A stretch of DNA of 64,000 nt, taken from NCBI RefSeq assembly GCF_028583425.1, contig NC_072793.1:102409689-102473688 (forward strand). The letters are read 5' to 3'. A program made the translations under genes and the position numbers. How positions within the stretch are numbered: position 1 is the first letter of the stretch; every line of letters starts with the position of its first letter. The DNA is from Eublepharis macularius. Taxonomy: Eukaryota > Chordata > Lepidosauria > Squamata > Eublepharidae. Of this stretch, positions 46,481-56,200 are shown piece by piece. The notes beneath the pieces were generated by a model, which was given only the letters and a program-made list of their open reading frames with translations, was not told the DNA's origin and ran no database searches.

Positions 46481-48999
46481 GAAGGTGGAAAATATCCCAT
46501 CCTTTACATAACCAAGGGGCTGGACTTCCCTGAGCTATCAGAGACAGTGTGGGTAGAATACATTACTTCTTTAAGATCTAATTGAACCTTCCTGTTCATG
46601 AAAGAGGAATTGATTTGAAACTGATTCAAATTCCTAAGAAGAGGAATAGAAATGGAATGCGGTATTTTAGGGAGAAATTCAGCAAAGAGGAATTAAAAGA
46701 ATCCCACTTAACCCTAAAATATGTAATTATTCCTACTCAAAAACTCCTAGCAGGATCAATACAAGTAGCGATGTAACTTGTATGAAACCAACAATGGTAG
46801 AGCTTAAACCTCTGTGCTAGCCAATAGCTCTTCTGCAATGTATTTTTAAAATAATTAGTCCCTGTTTCGAGTTCCCTTTGCTGGGGCAAGTGGTCTTACA
46901 GAAGTGAAACATCCACAAGCCGTGCTACTTTACTAGTCTTTTGTAGGAAGGTTCTTAAATTTGAGAAGCGACTATTTGGAGCTGTCATTTCTCTGGGGGA
47001 AATGACCTGGCTTTGGTACAACTAGTGTGAGAAGAGGTGCCCTGGCATTCTGTGTACATTGGAAACCAAAGGTGAGGATTGCCTCATTTATTTGTGGTAG
47101 TGGTGCAGTATGTGCCTGACTCTGCTCATTCCCCATCAGCTGGTGACTCAAAAACAATTTCATATACAAGTGTGGAAGTGTAACCCTTTGTTTTCCTTTA
47201 TGGACACAGAAAATTGTGAAATTGTTCTGTTAAATGATAAAGGCAAGGTCCTGGATTGTGCAAATCCTCATGTTGCCTTTTAAAGGCAAACCTAGATCTT
47301 TTGTATTGTAGGTGTTTGGGTGAGCAATGAAGAGAGATCTTGTCAGAACCTCAGCTAATTTTGACGCTACAGAAATATTGGCAATGTAGATTTCTGCATT
47401 TGCAGCAGGCTTGGGCACAATGGAAATTGCAACACAAAGAATTTAAGCCCTACCCGCTCTGTAGCTACTGGGCAGTCTCTCAAAAATACTTCTGTGATTC
47501 ACTGCATAGATGAGTAAGTTAGCAAACTGTCATATTTGCTTAAGGTTGAGGACAATGACTAACAGCTTACAGTTATTTGAGTGAAGGGTTTGGGGGATTT
47601 TTGCAAGAGAGAGCTAAGGAAATATATTCTAGTGACAAGTAAAGTGAGCTGAAACCTGGTTCTTTTGGACCATTTTTCTTCTATTAAGAAATCTTGAAGT
47701 TGAGTTTCCTTGTTTGGTGAATGAACTCATATAGTTTGTAAACTGGAAGAGCAAGAACTTACTCTGAGATAAACCTGTGTTTCAACCCAAAATCAACATC
47801 CTTTTCAAGTGCTACTTTAATAGCAATCCAGAGCTGCCATGTCTATGAAAGGAATCGAATTTGGACTCTCGCTCACTGTTCCATTCTGAAGCACACTCTG
47901 CTTTCAGCAAAGATCAGTCACATACCCTACTTGTGTTTTCTGTTCAAGACAATGGTTTAATGAACAGTAGTGCAAGAAAGAAAGAAAGATCAGACACATA
48001 CCAGTATAAAAACCTCGAAAAGGGGCACAGTTCATTACTGACAAGATAGCAAGGTGCCCTGGCTGATGAGTTCAAGGCATGATTTTTTTAATAGACCACA
48101 GCCAATTTCATCAAAAGCATAGAATCCTCTGGAGATTTTTTTTTAAATCTAAAACCTTGGTGTTGTATCCTGGCATGTGGAGGTGGGAACACTAGCAGTT
48201 TTGCAGAACCCAAAGGTGCATCATTATGTAAAGAGCTTAAGAGTTCTGCGGGATCCAGCTGTATTTGAGAAATAGCTATCTACAGTGGCCAACAGTGCAT
48301 CTTACCAACTTTGCTTGGCCCATGAGCTTTGCTGCTACCTAAAGAGTGCCAGTCTGGCCGTGCTGATCCATACAACAGTAACCTCAGTAACATGCTCAGT
48401 GTAAGGTTGCCCTGGAAGACAATTCGGAAGCATTAATCAGTGCAAAATGCAGCAGTCTTTCTATTATAGGACATACTGCATGAGCCAACAATATAATTCT
48501 CAACATAGTCCCATGTGTGGATACATAAATCCAGAGACTGGAACCACAAGCAAAGAAGATAGATCTTTAAATGCTCCAGGCTCACAGAAAAATCTGAAAT
48601 ATTAGAAAAATATATAGGGGAATAAACAATAGAAGCAGTGCTGATGCCTTTAAGAAAGAAGTTCTCAATTCCATTGTGGTTGTTGCTAAGTAACCACAAT
48701 GATATTGCCAGCCTTCAAACCTTGCTTTCTGTCAGTAAGAAGCAGGGAAGAGCCCTTTTCAGGGCTATTTTGGTCTCCCAGTCAGCCACTGCTCCCCTAC
48801 CTCCTGTACTGGAGGGGAGGACTCATTGGGACTAGTCCCAGAAGCAACCACCAGGCAACTTGCTACCATGCAATTTGCACAACTCAGCCACATATACGGC
48901 ATCATTGTAGCCACCATTAGAACTAACCTGAGCCCAGCAGCAGCCGTCACACAAATTGCACAACCACACAACTCACATGAGCAACTTGCTACTGCACAA
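46481..48999. other. Intergenic, no named feature
   Basis: No exon or named repeat recognised up to the short tandem repeat at 49000. Confidence 0.45.
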
Positions 49000-49033
49000 T
49001 TTTTGTAACTTGGCAATTTTTGTAACTTGGCCA
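49000..49033. repeat. 17-bp tandem duplication
   Basis: CAATTTTTGTAACTTGG occurs twice in a row. Confidence 0.9.
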
Positions 49034-49082
49034 GACTTTTCCCATGAAGAGTCTGCTGGAGGGAGAAGGTAGGAAAGCTGAG

Positions 49083-49315
49083 ACCCAGTATGGTATAGTG
49101 CTTGCAGTGTCAGACCTGGATCTGGAAGACCCAGGTTCAAATCCCCATTCTGCCACTGAAGCTTGCTGAGTGACCTTGGGGCACTCACTCTCTTTCAGCT
49201 TAAGCTACCTAACAGGATTGTTGTGAGGATAAAATAGAGGAGGAGAATTATGTGAGCCCTGTGGCAGAAAGTTGGGGTGCAAGTGAAGTAAGTAAATCAT
49301 AAATAAAGCTGAAGT
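49083..49315 (+). mobile_element. Sauria-type tRNA-derived SINE, well preserved
   Basis: Box A-like GTATGGTATAGTGCTTGCAG and an intact box B GGTTCAAATCC, then CTTGCTGAGTGACCTTGGGG and TTGTTGTGAGGATAAAATAG, ending in an (AAAT)-type tail. Confidence 0.9.
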
Positions 49316-49527
49316 CTGGAGGGGGACAAATAAAAGAAAGTTAGTGTGGTCAGTAGAAAGGAGAGAAGAATGCGGGAAAGGGGAGAGGATATAAGGGCTG
49401 ACAGAAGGAAAGAAAGAGGACATAGCATGGGGAAGGGCATTCAGGGGAAATGAAGTGACCCCCCCTCCCCCAAGTCTTTATGGGTTCTTTGCTTGTATCA
49501 CATCTACTTGCAGTCCTTGTAAGTTAC

Positions 49528-49995
49528 CTATTAGGTTCAGAGTCCAAGGTGCTCTCCTTCAAAGACCTTGGTGACCTGGGACCCATATACCTGAAGGAGC
49601 ATCTCTTCTGGTATGAACCAATATAGCAACTTCACTCAGCTATGTCTTTTAGTTGTTACGACACCTGCAAGGGTATTTCTGCTGCTGCCTACTCACAGGG
49701 GGTTTTTGGTGGCTGCTTCACTGTCTTGGAATAGCTTTCTAGATGGAAATAAAAGGTCTGCAACCCTCTTAGGATTTTAGAGGGCCTGAGAGAGAGAATT
49801 TCTCAGATAGTGCTTTGGTTCGTCCAGGTAATTATCCTATGAGTGCATTGGGGTTTTTTTCCCTGATAGCTGTTCTTAATCTAATTTTATTGTTTTTAAT
49901 AATTTAATGTTATACTGTTTTTATTAATGTTACCATCTTGGGTCCTAATTAGCTGGAAGAAGACGGGCTTATTAATGTTTCAAATAAGTAAATAA
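49528..49995 (+). mobile_element. LINE 3'-end, 5'-truncated
   Basis: CAAGGTGCTCTCCTTCAAAG, then GGGACCCATATACCTGAAGG and a terminal AAATAAGTAAATAAA fit a LINE 3' end common in squamates. Confidence 0.6.
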
Positions 49996-50004
49996 AGAGA
50001 GCAG

Positions 50005-50400
50005 GGTGAATATCTTGAAGGAACACCTCATTTTGTCCAGCTCACCAGTTAAGATCTGCCTCACAAGCCCAGCTCTCCGTGCTTCCACCTTCAGATGTGA
50101 GGCAAGTGGCATCCAGAGGCAAGGGCTATTCAGTTTTGGCACTTTTCTAGTGGAATGCCCCTTGAAGCTTACCTGGCACCTACATTTTTTTTAAGCCTGA
50201 TAATAGTTCTGTTCACATGGGCTTTTAATTAAGTGGTTGATTTTTTGAAACCACTATTTTAGCCTGGAAACTCTTTTAAAGTGTGTGCGCGTGCGCTTTC
50301 TGTTTTTTATGCTGGACTGGGGCTTTTTAATGCTGGACTTTAATTCATATTTTTTTTGTAAGCCCCCTCAGGCAAGCATTAAAATGTTCTAAGTAAATTA
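50005..50400 (+). mobile_element. Second LINE 3'-end of the same type
   Basis: CTTGAAGGAACACCTC near the start and CTTTTCTAGTGGAATGCCCC parallel the preceding element. It lies directly downstream in the same orientation. Confidence 0.5.
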
Positions 50401-50454
50401 ATAAGTATCAGTTGCCAAGGTCAACGAAAGAAGCAGGCTTTGGCCTTGGTGTAG

Positions 50455-50550
50455 GCCTTGCAGGGGCCTCTGGATAGCCACTGTGTAAAACAGAATGCTG
50501 GACTAGACCAGTCTTTGGTCTGATCCCACAGGGCTACTCTTTAATTTCAA
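50455..50550 (+). mobile_element. CR1 3'-terminal fragment
   Basis: CTGGATAGCCACTGTGTAAA, then GAATGCTGGACTAGACCAGT and CACAGGGCTACTCT match the end of squamate CR1. Confidence 0.65.
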
Positions 50551-51580
50551 TTTACCACCTCATTGTAGCACTGCCAGGAAATGGCAAATGAAATAAAGCT
50601 TCAGTGAGAAGTTGTGTTCACGGTGAAGCTCCCTCACAGTCTCTTTGCAGGGGCTTCAGCCTGGTATGTTCAACCCACATTCTCACATCCATTTGGTCAT
50701 GTGAATTGACACTAATGAAATGACATGCATCATTATGAGGGCTCAATTTAAGCATTACTCTTCTCATATATAAATTAATCCATTTGTGCAAACAAGTGTG
50801 TACCATACAGTAGGTGTGTGTGTTTTGTAGGGGAATGTGACAAGCGCTCTTCAGTCTGGAAGAAGCAGTCCTGCTGTCCTTCATAGATACTTTCCCCCTT
50901 TGAGTTCTGCCAATACATTCCTGAGCAATGTCAAAACTGTAGCACATAGCACATTGCAGGGCTGATCCTAGTTGTCCCACCTAATGTACTGCAACCATTT
51001 TCTTCCAGCCTCTGCCTCACAACCTATTGCTGGTTATCCAGTGAGAAAATGAAAATACCTAATACATTGTGGAAGGGATGAGACGGCAAAGGCTTTATTG
51101 TTTTTTGTCTACATACAACTATATATTCCCAAACCTATTTTCTGTATTGAGAGGTGCACTTAGGTACAATCAGGTATATTCCCCCTTTCCCAGCCAGTTT
51201 AGACAAGGAGAGAAATCCAATTTTTCTTTATCATGCACCTGTGTGTTTCTTTCCTGTGAGAAAGCTGAAGCCAGATAACATGGACTTCTCATACCGAAAG
51301 AGGGATTGAGTGGGAGCAGGTTTGGGCAAAAAAAAATTAAGTATTCTGCTCTATTCTTCTCACCACCTCCTGAGCCAGTAAAAATGTAATGTGACTAGGG
51401 AAAATGCTGTATGCAGAAATGCCAACAAGGGACAATACTGGCCCTGTTCACATGCTACAGCGAATGCAAGTACAACCTGCATGCAAGCACGTACACTTGT
51501 TTGCAAGAAAGAACCAACGTGCACATGCCTTGAATGTAATGTGAGCATTCACTGCACATATAAAGAACTGAACGTACATC
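50551..51580. other. Intergenic, no named feature
   Basis: Nothing recognised. Confidence 0.45.
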
Positions 51581-51797
51581 GTACATGATTTAGTTTCTGG
51601 TAGGTAACCATGTTGGTCTGCAGTAGAACAGCAGGATTTGAGTGCAGTGACATCTTAGAGATTTAAACTAAAAGCTTTTGATAATCAGAATTCCTTCTTT
51701 GTGAAGAAGAAAGCGTTGACTTCCGAAAGCTTATACCCTGAAAAGACTCGTTGGTCACTAAGGTGCCACTGGACTCAAATCCTACTGTACATGGATT
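51581..51797. mobile_element. Foldback repeat with near-identical flanks
   Basis: GTACATGATTT (51581) and GTACATGGATT (51787) flank a 195-bp element. One arm reads ACCATGTTGGTCTGCAGTAG and GATTTGAGTGCAGTGACATC. The other reads TTGGTCACTAAGGTGCCACT and GGACTCAAATCCTACTGT. Confidence 0.75.
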
Positions 51798-52870
51798 GTA
51801 CATACATTCTATAATTTGTGAATAAGACTACTGTGCAGTGTAAATGTAGGCTTAGTAATCATTAGTTGATCAAGTTCCTTATCAGGGACATATTTGTGGA
51901 GCCACACTCTCCTCTCACTACCTATGGAAAAGCAGACTACATACATCAAGACACCACCGTCCATTTAACCAGATCCAGCCTACTTTGCTTTATATGTGAA
52001 CATTGGGGGCAATTTTATTTAGAGCAGTTTCCCTTGCAAAGATAACAAACAGATTGTACTTAGCTTAGATTTTGATTAGTTGTGTTCTGAATATATATCC
52101 TTCCTCTCTTCTTATTTGCTATGAAGTGTCTTGAATATAGAAAAGAGGGAGAGGTGCAAGCAGTACTATAATAAACAAATTAATTGCAAGGTTGATAAAA
52201 GGAAACCATTATGTGGCAATTTAGAAGAAACAAGCGCTAAAGCAGTACAAGTCATATGAAAAAATATTTAATTTAAAAATTAAACTATTTCCCCCTTTCA
52301 TAGTGAAGTAATTCACACACACACACACACACACACACACTTAAAACATCACAGTTGAAGGACAGCTAGATGGTTCAAGTAGGTAAGATTTGTTCTGTGT
52401 ATAAATAATCTTAAATACATCGTAAAAGATGAATGCATCAATTTCGAAATTATAAATATCACACCTTAACTGGATAAAATTTACATTTTTTCTTTAAAAA
52501 CAGAGTATTAGAAAACTATTGTTCTTGTCACAGTTTAGGAGAATGTGCACCATGTTGAATTTTTAAAGCTGCTTCTATGCTGGTGAAGATACTTATAAAA
52601 CTAAATGAAAATCCTTTATGTATTGGGAGAATGGAATCCTGCATAGGTTATGGATGAAACTGGGAAAATCCAGATGACCTCACTTTCCAGAGAGACACCA
52701 CAAGGAGAAGATATCCTGGGAAATTTGTGGAAGTCACACAGCTGGAACACTTAGCAATACTTCTGCCACCAAACAACATCCCCTCTCTCCACCTAGTAAA
52801 GGGAAGCGGGACTCACTTCACACTACTGGCTTCACAAAATTCACATTTATAAACAACTGGTCCAAACGGC
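51798..52870 (-). other. Hyaluronidase 3' flank or 3' UTR
   Basis: Lies downstream of the hyaluronidase stop on the minus strand. The minus-strand AATAAA at 52014-52019 is a candidate poly(A) signal about 850 nt from the stop. A (CA)n run sits at 52313-52340. Extent of the UTR is not determined. Confidence 0.4.
52313..52340. repeat. (CA)n microsatellite
   Basis: Fourteen CA dinucleotides. Confidence 0.95.
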
Positions 52871-53263
52871 TCACAAACGCCATACCAATAATGTCCCTAG
52901 AACCACCCCACCAATGCTCCAGTCCCATGTCCACAGGCTCATGCCCTTCCCCCGAGAATGGCAGTTTTCACCCTTCCAGCCTTGGTAGCAATGGCATGTG
53001 AACTCCTGGCTCATCTTATCCTTCTGCTGATGGCTTAAGGCCCCCATAACTGACACCTGGGTACGACTGCCATCTGTGTTTGCTTGGATTTGGAAGGACC
53101 GGGGACTGAGGTGCAGGTAAGTATCAGAGTCCATCTTTTTGCGAATGCAGCGGCCGTGGTTATTGCAGATAAACTGGCTGCAAAGTTTGGTTGCCATGGT
53201 CACATTGACAATGTAAGGGCCTAAGGTATTCATCAGGTAATCTTGAATCTTCAAGCAATTGGT
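52871..53263 (-). CDS. Hyaluronidase exon 3 (EGF-like module and C-terminus)
   Basis: It follows the acceptor TTCTTTCTCACAG. It reads TNCLKIQDYLMNTLGPYIVN, then VTMATKLCSQFICNNHGRC, and closes with a hydrophobic segment and stop. Confidence 0.94.
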   Translation of the reverse strand, partial: TNCLKIQDYLMNTLGPYIVNVTMATKLCSQFICNNHGRCIRKKMDSDTYLHLSPRSFQIQANTDGSRTQVSVMGALSHQQKDKMSQEFTCHCYQGWKGENCHSRGKGMSLWTWDWSIGGVVLGTLLVWRL

Positions 53264-56200
53264 CTGTGAGAAAGAACAATTAAGTAATTAGCAGAGAGTT
53301 ACAAATGCCAGAGAAAATCTATAATGCTAGGCTAAATGTGTTAAAATATATAATCTTGCCTGAGCTAACACCAACTCCTAGAGAGTGAGACAATTAGTTG
53401 CTCATATCTGAATAGCATTTTAAAAATGTCTAAATTGATCCTAGGATCCTACTGAAGTCCTTGGAAAATGGTCATTTATTTATTTATTTAATTTATAGTC
53501 CACTCTCCCCGCAAGTGGGCTCAGAGCGGATTAATAGCGTAAGTACATAAAAACAATTTAAACCATTGGTAGCAATCATGTATGTACAGCATTAAACATA
53601 AAAGGCGGTTCATATTACATCCAACATCTCAGCACCTCAGGTCCACATCCCGTCTTTGAAATGCACCCCCCCTCCCAAGCATCATATAGTGAAGCCCGTG
53701 ACTGAAAAATGCTTTATCTTCAGAACATGGGCCACTTAGTCCAATATTCTTTGCCCGTACCTGAACAACTAGCCTGCAGTAGGTAGCCCACTATTGGCTA
53801 GGGCTAGGGGTTTGCTGATAGAATGTGACTGATCTTCTGCATCCCTTTGGTTCTGATCAACTTCAAAACATTTTCTCTCTTAAGAAGTCCTAGAGACCAA
53901 GGCTGCTCCATGTAAAATAAGCACAACTCAGTGCATTCTAGAAAGCACCTGCACCTCTTGGCACCTATGTTTGCCAGCTATGGGGCGCAAGGCAGGCCAA
54001 GTCTCTTACCCAGAAAATGGGCTGTCTGTGTGCTTACATGCTGTCTTCTGCACTTGCTTCAGTATAGATTATCTCCTCTTCATGCTGGAACCTGTGTTGG
54101 CTTCCTAGACCTTTCTTGTGATCTAAGCCGCTTTTCTTCCCACCCCCTTCCTCTCTGTCCCTCTGCTTCTTCAACACTGATGCACTCAATTCCATTCTTC
54201 ATACAATGACTGCAGGTAGATCCGTATGAAAAAGGCCTAATTCTCATAAAAGTGATAAATCCATGCCAAGCCTATTCTGTACTCAGATAGTTTTCTACAT
54301 ATAATGAATTATTAGTATGGAAAAAGTATGTGAGGCATAGGAGCCCCACTTGCAGTTTGAATGATCCAGACAAAGGTCTCATTCATTCAACTGGTGGGAC
54401 ATGCCCTGAGTAAAAGACTGGCTTTGTTTTTGAATCCCCACCGAGGCATGTTTTCCCTCTATTCTATAGGCCCATCTGTCCCCATAGGTTCCTGTGCAAC
54501 ACCTCAACTCCTCTAATCAAAATCTGTTTTATGTATCCTCTGGTGATGCCCCCATGCTATAGAACAGCATTCCTAAGTGTTTCAGGCAGATATCCATATC
54601 GTTAAATGTTAAGAACTTATGAAAGACAGAATTGTCCAGGAGGGCTGTTTATTGATAGTTTTAATTGTGGGTACCACACTATGGTGATGATGTTGATATG
54701 GCTGATTTATATGAGCCACATGAATATTTATTACTGCTTAATTTTTGTAAAACCTGCTTGAGTCCATGTGCGGCACAAAGGTAAGATAGAAATGTTTTAA
54801 GTATATAAAACAGTAATGTAAAAGAAATGGTCACTCAACTTTAAAGGGTATCAAGACCTCCATTCCAACATTTCACAAATGAGAGGACACTGTACACAAT
54901 TTTTTCCCCTGCACAGCAGCACTGTAAAGGGCAGCCCCTCTCCTGCTGCTTCTTGTTCCTATGAGGCTTTTCCAGCAAGTAAAGTAAATACATACAGTTA
55001 CAATTCTAATTTTCCTCTGCCAGTTAACCTGATGCTGAGCAGTAAGCAAGACAGATGAGGAAAACGGAAAGACTTAGAAAAGCAGTCTTGAGAACTACTG
55101 TGAAATTACCCGGTTGCGAGAATAGTCTGCATCTCCCCAGAGTACAATGCCATGAGCCCCCATGGCAGCAGCCTGACCGATTGTATACACCAAATCCATC
55201 TAGAACAGAAAGCATCACATAAAGTCACAGGAACTTGATATCCAAGCCATCGCTTTTCGACACCTTGCACTTTATACTTTGTTTTCCAGATACACAAAGG
55301 AAGTTAAATTAGACACATTAAAAAAATAGGAGACATTATGAATCATGGTATTCATTGAAAATAAAAAAATGATTTTGCAGTTCGTTGTCTTGGTCTTTTG
55401 ATTTCTGAGGCTTTAGGACATTTACCATGATCTCTCCTCTCCCCGCTCCAGCCATGGAACTCAAAAATTGTTTCACATTTGCTCTTTCACAGAGGCAGTT
55501 TTCTCCTGCATGTTTTCCAGGAGTCACCAGAGCAGGTGGGCAGTGAGGGGTAAGTGTGGGTGTTCATCATGAGTATTGAAATAGAGCCCCAAGCCCTGGT
55601 TTGTCAAAGCCAAGCTGGGGTGGGGCAGAGGAAAGAGCATGCAGTTATAAGTACACCAATTCTGTCTGTCTGATACAGTAAATAAAAGTGGGTGGCACCT
55701 GGGGATAAGTGCCAAATGCTGCAAAGCCACTTCCTGATCATTCCAGCCATGGAGAGAGTACCAGCGAGAAAGAGGGAAGGAATAACTCTCCTGTTTTGCC
55801 TTCCCTCTTGATTTCACATTCTCTCTGGCTCACCTTTAAGAAGCAGCATTTGGGGATCAACGCCAGCCCTCACTTTTCCCCATGGAATAAAGGTCTGTGT
55901 CTTGATCCCTTCTTTGGGCCACTAAATGTGCAGCAGAGAGCATGCTTCCACACATTCTCTCATTACGAGTGAATGTGTGAACTCATTCTTTCATCCACTG
56001 AAATTTAAGATCTTCCAAAATTTAACAGTAGACTGTGAGGTACACTAAAACCTAAATGAGCCTGTAATTTTTTTGGCTTTGCTTTTTACATGAGAATGTC
56101 AGTTCCATTCATTGCTGAGTACATTGCTGGGGGCAAAGGAAGACTGGCTTGTGTGTGCATGTATGGAGAGTAAGTGGGGTAATTTTATCATCAAAACATA

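Noticed and set aside
49083..49315. Functional tRNA gene
   Set aside because: Boxes A and B are present but no cloverleaf is supported, and the downstream body is that of a SINE.
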